This document shows, piece after piece, positions 35,862 through 45,093 of a stretch of DNA of 64,000 nt (within the stretch, counting starts at the first letter, position 1; each line of letters starts with the position of its first letter). Location: the NCBI GenBank assembly GCA_004299555.1, contig SCQU01000002.1, forward strand, positions 1 to 64,000, written 5' to 3'. The position numbers and the translations under genes are program-made. The notes beneath the pieces are model-generated. The model was not told the DNA's origin, did no database searches, and worked only from the letters and a program-made list of their open reading frames with translations. This DNA comes from Rhodanobacteraceae bacterium. GTDB lineage: Bacteria; Pseudomonadota; Gammaproteobacteria; Xanthomonadales; Rhodanobacteraceae.

Positions 35862-36610
35862 TGCAGACCGTGTTGGTGACCGGCGCGTCGGCGGGCTTCG
35901 GCGCGGCGATTGCGGCGCAGTTTGCGGCCCATGGGTGGCGCGTGGTCGCGTGCGCGCGACGCGCCGAGCGGCTGGCCGCGCTGACCGGCCGCTTTGGCCA
36001 GCAGCGTGTGCATGCGTGCGCGTTCGACCTGCGCGACGAGGCGGCACTGCGCGCGGCCCTGGCCGCATTGCCGGATGGTTTCCGTGACCTCGATCTGCTG
36101 GTCAACAATGCCGGCCTCGCGCTCGGTACCGGCAAGGCGCAGGCGTCGGATCTTGCGCAGTGGCGGCAAATGATCGACACCAACGTCACCGCGCTGGTGA
36201 CCCTGACGCGGCTACTGCTACCGCAGCTCATCGAGCGCCGCGGCGCGATCGTCAACATCAGTTCAATCTCGGGCACGCATCCCTACCCCGGCGGCAACGT
36301 GTACGGCGGCACCAAGGCGTTTGTCACCCAGTTTTCGGCCAACCTGCGCTGCGACCTGCACGGTACCGGCGTGCGGGTGTCCAACATCGAACCCGGCATG
36401 GCCGAAACCGAGTTCACCCTGGTGCGCACCGGCGGCGACCAGGCGGCGTCGGACAAGCTCTATGCGGGGGCGCATCCCATCACGGGGCAAGACATTGCCG
36501 AAACGGTGTGGTGGATTGCGAACCTGCCGCCGCACCTCGACGTCACCCGGGTTGAAGTGATGCCGGTCAGCCAGTCGCCGGCGGGGTTGCAGGTCGCGCG
36601 CGACCCATAA
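35861..36610 (+). CDS. Short-chain dehydrogenase/reductase (YdfG-like)
   Basis: The start is the ATG at 35861 that overlaps the SPOR stop (TGATG), giving 249 residues. Classical SDR motifs are present: VLVTGASAGFGAAIA (NADP-binding Gly motif), LVNNAGLALG, and the catalytic set in VNISSISGTHPYPGGNVYGGTKAF (Ser, and Tyr-x-x-x-Lys). It resembles YdfG-type NADP-dependent hydroxy-acid dehydrogenases. The substrate cannot be read from sequence. It ends 20 bp before the convergent speA stop. Confidence 0.88.
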   Translation: MQTVLVTGASAGFGAAIAAQFAAHGWRVVACARRAERLAALTGRFGQQRVHACAFDLRDEAALRAALAALPDGFRDLDLLVNNAGLALGTGKAQASDLAQWRQMIDTNVTALVTLTRLLLPQLIERRGAIVNISSISGTHPYPGGNVYGGTKAFVTQFSANLRCDLHGTGVRVSNIEPGMAETEFTLVRTGGDQAASDKLYAGAHPITGQDIAETVWWIANLPPHLDVTRVEVMPVSQSPAGLQVARDP

Positions 36611-36629
36611 TGGCGGGTTGCGCCGCCGA

Positions 36630-38531
36630 TCACGCCTCGCGCAAATAGGTGTAGCCGGTGAGCCCCGCCTCCAGCGCGGCCTCGATGGCTGGCGCCGATT
36701 CAGCGTCGATGTCCGCAGCGGCGATCCTGGCGCGATACGCCGCACGCAGGTCGTCCGGCCGGTAGCCGACGTAGTCGAGCAGCATGTCGGCCGAATCGCC
36801 GCGGCGCGCGCCGTCCAGCGTGAAACCGTCGCCGTCGATGCGCACGTTGACCGCATCGGTGTCGCCAAACAGGTTGTGGATGTCGCCCAGGGTTTCCTGA
36901 TACGCGCCGACCAGGAAAATGCCGAGCCGGTAGGGTTCGCCGGGGCGCAGCGCGTGCAGTGGCAGGCTGACGTCAAGGTCGCCCGATTGGACATAGGTGT
37001 CGACGCGGCCGTCGGAATCACAGGTGAGGTCGGCCAGCGTGCCGCGCCGCGTGGGCCGCTCGTCCAGCCGCGTCAGCGGCATGATCGGGAAGACCTGGTC
37101 GATCGCCCACACGTCCGGAATCGACTCGAACACCGAGAAGTTGCAGAAGTACTTGTCGACCAGCTTCACGTCGAGCGCGTCGATGATTTCGCGGTGCGAA
37201 CGCTCGCCGGGCTTGAGCCGTGCGCGTACACCGAGCGCGATCGCGTGATACAGCGCGTCGAGCGTGGCGCGGCCGCCAAGGTCCAGCACGCCCTGCGCGT
37301 ACAGCAGCTGCCCCTCGCCGAGGTACTGCTGGGCATCCTGCCAGACCTCGCGGACCGGGCGCGTATCGAGCGCGGCCAGCGTGTCGCGCAGGGCGCGCAG
37401 CACCGGTGCCTCGTCGGGGGTGGCCGGCGGTACCACGCCGTCCGGCGCGGGTTCGACTTCGCTCACGTTCACCACCAGCACCGCGTGGTGCGCCGTCAGC
37501 GCGCGGCCGGATTCACTCATGACGCACGGCGGCTCCAGCCGGGCCTCCGCGCAGGCCGCCGCGAGTGGCGCGATGATGGCGTTGGCGTACTGGTCGAGGT
37601 CGTAGTTGATCGAGCATCCGCCGCGCGAGCGCGTACCCTCGTAGTCGACGCCGAGCCCGCCGCCGACGTCGACGTGGTCGAGCGGCAGTCCCGCCGCGCG
37701 CAGTTCCGAGAAGTGCCGTACCGCTTCGCGCATCCCGGTGGCAATGTCGCGCAGGTTGGAGATCTGCGAACCCATGTGGAAGTGCATCAGGTGCACCGTG
37801 TGGGTGAGGTCAACTTCGCGCAGGCGTGCGATCAGCGCCAGCAGCTGCGCCGGCGTCAGCCCGAACTTGCTCTTGTCGCCGCCGGTGTTTTGCCACTTGC
37901 CCGCGCCGAGTGATGCCAGCCGCACGCGCACCCCGAGCCGGGGCTCCACGCTGAGCGCGCGCGATTCGGTGATGACGTGTTCGAGCTCCGATGGCTTTTC
38001 GATCACGATCACGACGTCGAGGCCGAGCTTGCGGCCGATCAGCGCAAGGCGGATGTATTCAGCGTCCTTGTAGCCGTTGCAGACGACCAGTGATCCAGGC
38101 CTGGCCATGCCCAGCACCGCCAGGAGTTCCGGTTTGGACCCGGCTTCGAGTCCAAAGCCGGTGCCGGCCGCGCGCGGCGACAGCGGGCCCTCGGCCAGCG
38201 TCTGCGCGACGGCGCGTTGCTGGTTAACCTTGATCGGGTACAGCGCGGTGTAACCGCCGGAGTAGTTGTGGGTGCGCATGGCGCCGGCAAACGCGGCGCG
38301 CAGGCGCGCCCGCCGGTCCAGCAGGATGTCCGGGAAACGCAGCAGCAGCGGTACCCGCAGCCCGAGTGCCTGCGCGCGCGCAAGCGCCGCGGTCAGCGCG
38401 ATGGCGGGGCCGTTTGCGCCCCGCGGGCGCATCACCGCGCGACCGGCGGCGTCGATGTCGACGTAGCCGTCGCTCCAGTGTGCGACGGAATAGGTGGTGC
38501 GGGCAGCCGCAACGTTCCAGGCATTCGTCAT
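36630..38531 (-). CDS. speA: Biosynthetic arginine decarboxylase
   Basis: A 633-residue PLP-dependent fold III decarboxylase. The PLP lysine lies in YPIKVNQQ, the glycine-rich phosphate loop is VDVGGGLGVDYEG, and SINYDLDQYANAI follows. It converts arginine to agmatine for putrescine and spermidine synthesis. Length and start (MTNAWNVAAARTTYSVAHWS) match the family. It is divergent from speE across a 164-bp spacer, placing the two polyamine genes back to back, probably with coordinated control. Confidence 0.95.
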   Translation of the reverse strand: MTNAWNVAAARTTYSVAHWSDGYVDIDAAGRAVMRPRGANGPAIALTAALARAQALGLRVPLLLRFPDILLDRRARLRAAFAGAMRTHNYSGGYTALYPIKVNQQRAVAQTLAEGPLSPRAAGTGFGLEAGSKPELLAVLGMARPGSLVVCNGYKDAEYIRLALIGRKLGLDVVIVIEKPSELEHVITESRALSVEPRLGVRVRLASLGAGKWQNTGGDKSKFGLTPAQLLALIARLREVDLTHTVHLMHFHMGSQISNLRDIATGMREAVRHFSELRAAGLPLDHVDVGGGLGVDYEGTRSRGGCSINYDLDQYANAIIAPLAAACAEARLEPPCVMSESGRALTAHHAVLVVNVSEVEPAPDGVVPPATPDEAPVLRALRDTLAALDTRPVREVWQDAQQYLGEGQLLYAQGVLDLGGRATLDALYHAIALGVRARLKPGERSHREIIDALDVKLVDKYFCNFSVFESIPDVWAIDQVFPIMPLTRLDERPTRRGTLADLTCDSDGRVDTYVQSGDLDVSLPLHALRPGEPYRLGIFLVGAYQETLGDIHNLFGDTDAVNVRIDGDGFTLDGARRGDSADMLLDYVGYRPDDLRAAYRARIAAADIDAESAPAIEAALEAGLTGYTYLREA

Positions 38532-38695
38532 CGTCGATCTCCGGACAACGAGGAGTCAGAACGTCGCAGCGGCGGGCCTTGACGCGCACAGGTGCCGACC
38601 GGAAGCCACCGTCGCCGCGGGATCGACCGTACCATTGTAACGCGGTCGCGCCATCCGGCCGCTACAATCCCGCGGTCTCCATTCGGGTTTTGGTC

Positions 38696-39544
38696 ATGGC
38701 GTCCACCTGGTTCACCGAACAGCACACCGCATCCGGCTCGGCCGTCGGCTATCGCGTGCGCGAAAAATTGGCCGACGAGCAGACGCCGTTCCAGCACATC
38801 GAGATCTACGCAACCACCGACTGGGGCAACCTGATGGTGATCGACGGCTGCACCATGCTGACCACGCGCGACAACTTCCTGTATCACGAGATGATGACGC
38901 ACCCGGCGCTCTACACCCACGCCGCGCCGAAGGACGTCGTGATCATCGGCGGCGGCGATTGCGGCACGCTGCGCCAGGTACTCAGGCATCCGGAAGTCGG
39001 CCACGTCGCACAGATCGACATCGATGAGCGGGTGACGCGCCTGGCCGAGCAGTATTTTCCGGAACTGTGCGAGTCCAACGCCGATCCGCGTGCGCAGCTG
39101 TTGTTTGACGACGGCATCAAGTACATGGCCGAAGCCGCGCCGGACTCGCTGGATGTCGTCATCGTCGATTCGACCGATCCGGTGGGTCCGGCCGAGGGTT
39201 TGTTCAACACGAAGTTCTACGCGAGCTGTTGCCGCGCGTTGCGCGCCGGCGGCATCCTTGTGCAGCAGTCGGAATCGCCGCTGGTGCTGCTGGACCTCAT
39301 CCAGTCGATGCAGCGCGAAATGCGCGCCGCGGGTTTTACCACGACCCGAACCCTGCCGTTCCCGCAACCGTGCTATCCGACCGGCTGGTGGAGCACGACG
39401 CTGGCGCGCAAGGGTGGGGACCTCACCCGTTTTCGCGAGCACGATGCCGCTGACAAACCGTTCCAGACACGCTACTACAACGTTGATATCCACCGTGCGG
39501 CGCTGGCGCAACCGGAGTTCATGCGCACGGCGCTGGCCGTCTGA
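38696..39544 (+). CDS. speE: Spermidine synthase
   Basis: The start is set at the ATG at 38696 (MASTWFTEQHTASGS), giving 282 residues; the frame extends upstream over the speA promoter but that is not SpeE-like. It has the aminopropyltransferase motifs VIIGGGDCGTLRQVLRH (decarboxylated SAM binding), the acidic VAQIDIDERV and the catalytic-loop region VIVDSTDPVGPAEGLF. It transfers an aminopropyl group to putrescine. Confidence 0.95.
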   Translation: MASTWFTEQHTASGSAVGYRVREKLADEQTPFQHIEIYATTDWGNLMVIDGCTMLTTRDNFLYHEMMTHPALYTHAAPKDVVIIGGGDCGTLRQVLRHPEVGHVAQIDIDERVTRLAEQYFPELCESNADPRAQLLFDDGIKYMAEAAPDSLDVVIVDSTDPVGPAEGLFNTKFYASCCRALRAGGILVQQSESPLVLLDLIQSMQREMRAAGFTTTRTLPFPQPCYPTGWWSTTLARKGGDLTRFREHDAADKPFQTRYYNVDIHRAALAQPEFMRTALAV

Positions 39545-39614
39545 CACAGCTGGCCGGCGGCCATTCACGTCCATCGGCTAAGGTTCGAACGCGTTTCCAA
39601 CCGGGTCATCGCTC

Positions 39615-40685
39615 ATGCGTATCGCCGTTTCCGCAGTTCTCCTTGCCACCCTGCTGGTCGCCGACGCGGCGCTGGCGGCCCCGCCCGCGCACCGCGCTGC
39701 GCCCGGGGCGCCCGTCGCCGCAGCGTCCGTGGCCAAACTGTCACCCGCCGACCAGAAGCGGGTCGCGGCCATCGAGCAATACCAGCACGACCTTGTAAGC
39801 GTGGTGGCGCTGCGTGCCGATCCGCTGTACCTGCTGGGTGCGGCGATCCTCGCGACGCCGTTCAAGGACGCGGTGCCGGGGCTGGGTTTTGACGCCCTGA
39901 GCACGCGTGCCGCCGCGGCACCCAACGCCAGTCCCGCCGTCGAGTGGGCGCGCCTTGGTGTGTGCAAGGACCAGGCGGATTGCCCGAACGCGAAGGCGTT
40001 TGCATACCTCAAGCAGCACGCGGCCGACAATGCGGCGGTGTGGGTGGTGGCACTGGACGTGGCCGCGCGCGACCACGACACCCAGGCCGAGCAGGCGGCA
40101 TTCGAGCACGCCGCCGCCGCGCAAACCTATGACGATTACTATGGCCGCGCGCTGGCCGGGGTCGCGAAGGCGACGGCGGTATTGCCACCGTTGCCGGATA
40201 CCACGGCGGGCGCGCACGACGGCCAGCCCGACAATCCGGAGGGTGTGCGCGCGCTGGTTGCGATCAACGCGATGGGTGCGTTGCCGCGGCCCAGCCTGCA
40301 ACCGGTGGTCCAGCTTTGCGCCAAGGCTGCCGTGAGCGCCGCGGCGAAGCGGCGGAAAGCCTGCCTGCAACTGGCGCACACGCTGCAGTGGGGCTCAAGC
40401 CCCGTGGCACGCGCCGTGGGCCTACACATCGAAGGCGACCTCGATCCGGACGGTTCGGCGCAGGCACAGCAGGCCAGCCACGATCTGGCGTGGCAGGTGC
40501 AGCAGTATTCCGCACTGCTGCAACACGCACTGACCGATCCGGGCATCGCCGCGCGCTGGCTGACGGCGGCCCGCACTGGCGGCACCGAACTCAGCCTGAT
40601 GCTTGCAACCTTGCGCGGCAACGGCGTACCGACCGCGGCACCGGCGGGCGCCGCGCCGGCCTCCGCCGCTTCCGGCGCCCACTGA
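39615..40685 (+). CDS. Exported protein of unknown function
   Basis: A 356-residue protein with a clear Sec signal peptide (MRIAVSAVLLATLLVADAALA, likely cut before APPAHR). The mature part is Ala-rich and helical, with weakly repetitive helical segments (AFAYLKQHAADNAAVWVVAL, YGRALAGVAKA) that could be TPR- or Sel1-like but do not match clearly. Four cysteines lie in pairs (GVCKDQADCP and VQLCAK...KACLQLA). The C-terminus is low-complexity Ala/Gly/Pro. The sixA remnant follows 13 bp downstream. Periplasmic location is likely; the role is unknown. Confidence 0.75.
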   Translation: MRIAVSAVLLATLLVADAALAAPPAHRAAPGAPVAAASVAKLSPADQKRVAAIEQYQHDLVSVVALRADPLYLLGAAILATPFKDAVPGLGFDALSTRAAAAPNASPAVEWARLGVCKDQADCPNAKAFAYLKQHAADNAAVWVVALDVAARDHDTQAEQAAFEHAAAAQTYDDYYGRALAGVAKATAVLPPLPDTTAGAHDGQPDNPEGVRALVAINAMGALPRPSLQPVVQLCAKAAVSAAAKRRKACLQLAHTLQWGSSPVARAVGLHIEGDLDPDGSAQAQQASHDLAWQVQQYSALLQHALTDPGIAARWLTAARTGGTELSLMLATLRGNGVPTAAPAGAAPASAASGAH

Positions 40686-40698
40686 CTGGAATCTGGAC

Positions 40699-41175
40699 AT
40701 GCGTGAAATCCTGTTGCTGCGCCACGCCGAGGCCATGAATGCCGGCCCTGACGGACGTGATATGGAGCGGCCGCTGAGCGTGCATGGCGAAAGCCAGGCC
40801 CACGCAGCGGGCGACTGGCTGGCGGCCCATGGCGCCGAGCCCGACGCGGTGCTGTGTTCGCCGGCGCGTCGCGCGTAGATGACCGCCGATGCGGTGTGCC
40901 AGATCCTGCATCTGCGTGCGCCCCGCTTCCTGCCGGCGATCTACGAGGCGACGCCCGGCGAGTTGCTGGCGCTCGTCGAGCGGCATGCCGTCGACGCGAA
41001 ACAGGTGTTGCTGGTAGGCCACAATCCCGGCATCGAGCAGCTGCTTGCGCTCTTGACCGAAGGCCGCTCGGCCGACGCGCGCGGAATCTCGCCCGCCACC
41101 GTCGCCTGGATCGAACTAACCGACGACGTGCTTGAACCTGGCCACGGCCGCCTGCGGGCGCTGTGGTCGCCGTGA
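40699..41175 (+). pseudogene. sixA: Phosphohistidine phosphatase SixA, interrupted by an in-frame amber codon
   Basis: The ATG at 40699 begins MREILLLRHAEAMN, with the RHG-type catalytic His of histidine phosphatases. The frame runs to VLCSPARRA, then TAG at 40876-40878, and continues in the same frame with MTADAVCQILHLRAP and VLLVGHNPGIEQLLALL to a stop at 41175. The total of 158 sense-equivalent codons equals a normal SixA. CAG to TAG is a one-base change and Gln fits this place in the family. An ATG directly after the stop might allow reinitiation, but the N-terminal piece would lack the second catalytic histidine (GHNP). Confidence 0.85.
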
Positions 41176-41183
41176 GTTAGCCG

Positions 41184-41762
41184 GTGCGGCTGCTGCTGGC
41201 GATCTGCGTTGCCTTGCTGCCGCCGCGGGCCGCGGCGCAGGTACGGCCGGCCACGCAGTCTTTCGCGATCGATCCCACGCAATCGGAAGTGCAGTTCAGC
41301 GTCCGCAAGTTCTGGTTTGCCCATGTGCGCGGCACGTTTCCCGGGCTGTCCGGAAGCTTGCGCCGGATCGATACCCCTGTGGGCGAGGGTCTTGGCGTGG
41401 TCGCTGCGACCCTCGTGGTCGACCGGCTGGTGATGGACGCTGCCGGCGATCGCGCCCATGCGCTTGGGCCGGACTTTTTCGATGCCGCGGCGTTTCCGGG
41501 TATCACCTTCGATTCCGATCCATTTCCGCTGACGCTGCTGGTCCCTGGCGGCAGGCTCCGCGGGATGCTGGCGCTCCACGGTGAACGCCAGCCCGTGGCG
41601 CTGGACCTGCAGCCGTCAGCCTGTCCGCGCCAGCCGCTGGCGTGCGCGATCCGCGTGCGCGGCACGATCGCGCGCTCACGGTTCGGGATACGGGGCTGGC
41701 GCGGCGTGTTGTCCAGCGAGGTGGAGCTCGATCTCCGGATCCGCCTGCGCGGAGCGCCATGA
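41184..41762 (+). CDS. YceI-family exported protein
   Basis: A 192-residue protein with a GTG start, a short signal peptide (MRLLLAICVALLPPRAAAQ) and a YceI-type lipocalin-like barrel: FAIDPTQSEVQFSVRKFWF, FPGLSGSLRRID, and FDAAAFPGITFDSDPF with the family's D..P.ItF.S pattern. YceI proteins bind isoprenoid or other amphiphilic lipids in the periplasm. It follows sixA by 8 bp and its stop overlaps the start of the phospholipase D gene (ATGA), so the pair is cotranslated. Confidence 0.85.
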   Translation: MRLLLAICVALLPPRAAAQVRPATQSFAIDPTQSEVQFSVRKFWFAHVRGTFPGLSGSLRRIDTPVGEGLGVVAATLVVDRLVMDAAGDRAHALGPDFFDAAAFPGITFDSDPFPLTLLVPGGRLRGMLALHGERQPVALDLQPSACPRQPLACAIRVRGTIARSRFGIRGWRGVLSSEVELDLRIRLRGAP

Positions 41763-43618
41763 GCGCCCCGTATCATGGCCGGATGCCCCGCACGCCCAGC
41801 GCGAAACTGGGTTGGTGTGTTTGCGCCCTGACGCTGGTGCTGGCCGGGTGTGTGCCGCTTCCCGTGCGCAGCATCCAGCGCGCCAACCGGATCGTCGCGA
41901 TGTCGGTCCCGACCGGCACCGACTGTGATCGCGCCGACCGCTGCGCCGAGCCCTCGCCGTTCATGGCGCAGGCGGATGCCGCGATCGCGGCATCCACGCC
42001 GGGCCATCCCCACAACACCGTCACCTTGCTGAACATCGGCCAGAATGCGCTGGCCGCACGCATCAACCTGATCCGCGCAGCGCAAAAGTCGATCGACATC
42101 CAGACCTACATCTGGGTCGACGATGATGCCGGGATGCTGATGCTGGACGCGCTGGTCAAGGCCGCGCGGCGCGGCGTCGAGGTCCGGATCCTCGCCGATC
42201 AGCTGGGTTCGCTCAACAATCCCGCCCTGCTCTCGCGGCTGGCGCGCGCCAGCGACAACCTGCATATCAAGCTGTACAACCCGACCTTTGACCGCGCCCG
42301 CGCGGGCTACGTCGAATACGCCGCCAGCGTCCTGTGCTGCTTTCGCACGTTCAACCAGCGCATGCACAACAAGCTGTTCCTCGTGGATGGCAAGGTCGGC
42401 ATCGTCGGCGGGCGCAACTACCAGAACAGCTATTTCGACTGGGATCCGCAGATGGATTTCATCGATCGCGACGTGATCGTCGCCGGCGTGGCCGGGCGCC
42501 AGATGGCGCGCGGCTTCGAGCTTTTCTGGCACGCCAGGCGTGCGGTGCCAATCACCCATCTGCGCGACGTGAACGCCGACATCCTCGCGCATCCGTTTGC
42601 CGCGCAGCCGTGGACGGAACCCCGCTTTGCCGACCCGCAGCGGGTGGCGCGGCTGCGCGCCCTGGCGGACGATTCCGCGTGGCTGTCGGCGAACCTCACC
42701 GGGCACAGCCTCAAGGTCGGGCTGGTGGATTACTTCTACGACCTGCCATCCAAGGACGAGGCCGTGCATGGGCCCGATTCGCGCGAACTCACGCGCGACC
42801 TCATGCGCATGATCACGGGCGCCCGGCACCAGATCGTCCTGCAGACGCCCTATCTGGTGTTGACGCACCGCGCCGGCCGCATCTTCAAGGCATTGCAAAA
42901 GAAGGATCCACCCGTGCAGGTGATTGTCTCGACCGACTCGCTGGCCTCGACCGATTCGGTGCCGGTGTATGCGCTGTCCTACAAGCACCACAAGAAATTC
43001 CTGGTCGACTACGGCTTTGAGATCCACGAGCTGATGCCGCACCCGGCGGATGCGCCTGAAATGCTCGGTGACTTCAACCGGTTGTCCGGCATCGGGTCCG
43101 AACGGCGTTCGCCGCACCGCGGCGGACGCGCGCCGATCGAGCCCGGCCATCCGGGCCCCCGCATGAGCCTGCACGCGAAGTCGCTGGTGGTCGATGGGCA
43201 GGTGGCGATGGTCGGGTCGCACAACTTCGATCCGCGCTCGGCACGCATCAATACCGAAGACGGCGTCATCATCGACAACGCGGCCTTCGCCAGGCAGGTG
43301 CGCGCGTCGATCCTGCGTGATGCCGCGCCGCGCAATGCGTGGCTGGTCGCGCCCCGGCGCCCCGTTCCCGTCCTCGGCGACGTCAGCCAGGCCATAGGCG
43401 ATGTGTCGCGCGCGCTGCCGATCTTCGACATCTGGCCATGGGGCTACGCGACCGACTACCAGTTGCGGCCGGGCGGCACACCGGTACCGGCGACCAGCCC
43501 GGATTTTCTGGACAACTGGACGCCGGTGGGCGACTTCCCCGAGGTCAACCTGTCGCTCACCACGATCATCACGCGCTTCATCACCGCGTTTGGCGCCGGG
43601 ATCCAGGGGATCTTGTAG
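41759..43618 (+). CDS. Phospholipase D-superfamily (cardiolipin synthase-like) lipoprotein
   Basis: The start is the ATG at 41759 overlapping the yceI stop; the ATG at 41783 is also possible. The N-terminus has a lipobox (LTLVLAGC), so it is probably membrane-anchored. Two HKD motifs are intact: MHNKLFLVDGKVGIVGGRNY and LHAKSLVVDGQVAMVGSHNF. Length is about 619 residues, longer than ClsA, with a C-terminal tail ending AFGAGIQGIL. Such proteins transfer phosphatidyl groups, as in cardiolipin synthesis. Placement beside YceI suggests envelope lipid work. Confidence 0.87.
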   Translation: MSAPYHGRMPRTPSAKLGWCVCALTLVLAGCVPLPVRSIQRANRIVAMSVPTGTDCDRADRCAEPSPFMAQADAAIAASTPGHPHNTVTLLNIGQNALAARINLIRAAQKSIDIQTYIWVDDDAGMLMLDALVKAARRGVEVRILADQLGSLNNPALLSRLARASDNLHIKLYNPTFDRARAGYVEYAASVLCCFRTFNQRMHNKLFLVDGKVGIVGGRNYQNSYFDWDPQMDFIDRDVIVAGVAGRQMARGFELFWHARRAVPITHLRDVNADILAHPFAAQPWTEPRFADPQRVARLRALADDSAWLSANLTGHSLKVGLVDYFYDLPSKDEAVHGPDSRELTRDLMRMITGARHQIVLQTPYLVLTHRAGRIFKALQKKDPPVQVIVSTDSLASTDSVPVYALSYKHHKKFLVDYGFEIHELMPHPADAPEMLGDFNRLSGIGSERRSPHRGGRAPIEPGHPGPRMSLHAKSLVVDGQVAMVGSHNFDPRSARINTEDGVIIDNAAFARQVRASILRDAAPRNAWLVAPRRPVPVLGDVSQAIGDVSRALPIFDIWPWGYATDYQLRPGGTPVPATSPDFLDNWTPVGDFPEVNLSLTTIITRFITAFGAGIQGIL

Positions 43619-43708
43619 GGTGGGCTTTTGCCCGTGCCCGCCGCCGTGCCAGGGTGGCCCGGGGCGGCGGTTGGGGCGGCGGGGATGGCGCCGCGGCCTG
43701 GCCTTCCG

Positions 43709-44995
43709 CTATGGCCGTTCCATGATCGCGACGGTACCCATCCCGCCAGCGGTGCAGATCGAAATCAACCCGCGCCCCGAACCTTTTTGCGCCAGCAGCT
43801 TTGCCAGTGTGGCGACGATGCGCGCACCGGTCGCCGCGAAGGGATGGCCGGTCGCGAGGCTCGATCCGTTGACGTTGATCCGGGCGGGGTCGATCGCGCC
43901 CAGCGGCGCGTCCAGGCCCAGCCGGCGCTTGCAATAGTCCGCCGATTCCCACGCGCGCAGCTGGCACAATACCTGCGCCGCGAAGGCTTCGTGGATTTCG
44001 TAGAAGTCGAAGTCCTGGAATTTCACGCCGGCGCGCGCCAGCATCCGCGGTACCGCGATGGTGGGCGCCATCAGCAAGCCTTCGCCATGCACGAAATCGA
44101 CGCCTGCGACGCCGGCTGCGGTGAGGTAGGCAAGGATCGGCAGGCCGCGGGACTTGGCCCAGTCTTCGCTCGCCAGCAGCACGGCGGCCGCGCCGTCGGA
44201 CAAGGCCGAGGAGTTGCCCGCGGTCAGCGTGCCCTGCCCCGAGGTCTTGTCAAACGCCGGCTTCAAGGCCCCAAGTTTTTCAAGCGTCGTGTCCGGACGC
44301 AGCAGGTTGTCGCGCTTGACGTTGCGAAACGGCACGACGAGATCGTCAAAGAATCCGGCGGCATACGCGGCGGCCAGCTTGCGGTGGCTGCCGAGTGACC
44401 ATTGGTCCTGTTCGGCGCGGCCGATCTTCCATTCGCGCGCCATCTTTTCGCAGTGCTGGCCCATCGACAGGCCCGTGCGCGGTTCCACCACGCCCGGCAC
44501 CTGGGGCTTCAGCTCGCGCAGGTGAAAGCCGCGCGTCGCGGCACGCACTTTCTGGCCGAAGGTCCGCGCACGATTCAAGTCAAGCAGGCGTTGCTGCAGA
44601 CGGTGGGAGTAGGTCAGCGGTACCTGGCTGGTCGTATCCGACCCGCCGCCGATGCCGGCTTCGATCTGCCCCGTCGCAATTTTTTGCGCGACGAGGATCG
44701 CGTTGTCGAGCGAGGTGCCGCAGGCGCGCGCCGTGGTGATGCCGGGTGTGGTCAGCGCGAGGCCCGAGGATTGCGCCGCTTCGCGCGCAAGGTTCCAGTC
44801 GGCCGGGTGTTTCATCACCGCACCGAACGCGACTTCGCCCAGTTCCACGCCCTCAAGGCCGAACTTCTCGACCAGCGCGCCCAGCACCTTGACCGACAGG
44901 CCGAAGTTGCCAAGGTCGGCGTATGCGGTATCGCGCTTGCAGAATGGAATGCGTATGCCGCCAAGGACGGCGACGCGGCGGGTCTGTGGGTTCAT
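43709..44995 (-). CDS. Acetyl-CoA C-acyltransferase (FadI-like thiolase)
   Basis: The start is the ATG at 44995 (MNPQTRRVAVLGGIRIPF), giving 428 residues. Thiolase landmarks are complete: nucleophile Cys in ARACGTSLDNAIL, EIHEAFAAQVL, GSSLATGHPFAATGARI with the catalytic His, and SICTAGGMGT with the second Cys. Length and the internal segment (NRARTFGQKVRAATRGFHL) are closer to FadI than to PhaA. It cleaves 3-ketoacyl-CoA in beta-oxidation. It is divergent from a double-hotdog thioesterase gene. Confidence 0.88.
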   Translation of the reverse strand: MNPQTRRVAVLGGIRIPFCKRDTAYADLGNFGLSVKVLGALVEKFGLEGVELGEVAFGAVMKHPADWNLAREAAQSSGLALTTPGITTARACGTSLDNAILVAQKIATGQIEAGIGGGSDTTSQVPLTYSHRLQQRLLDLNRARTFGQKVRAATRGFHLRELKPQVPGVVEPRTGLSMGQHCEKMAREWKIGRAEQDQWSLGSHRKLAAAYAAGFFDDLVVPFRNVKRDNLLRPDTTLEKLGALKPAFDKTSGQGTLTAGNSSALSDGAAAVLLASEDWAKSRGLPILAYLTAAGVAGVDFVHGEGLLMAPTIAVPRMLARAGVKFQDFDFYEIHEAFAAQVLCQLRAWESADYCKRRLGLDAPLGAIDPARINVNGSSLATGHPFAATGARIVATLAKLLAQKGSGRGLISICTAGGMGTVAIMERP

Positions 44996-45093
44996 GCGCT
45001 TGCGCCTCGTGTAGGACTTCGGCAAGGCTAGCGCACTTGCAGCCACGCCGCCGGTTGCGGCCGGCGCGCCCGCGGCGGCATTAAACTAGCCTG

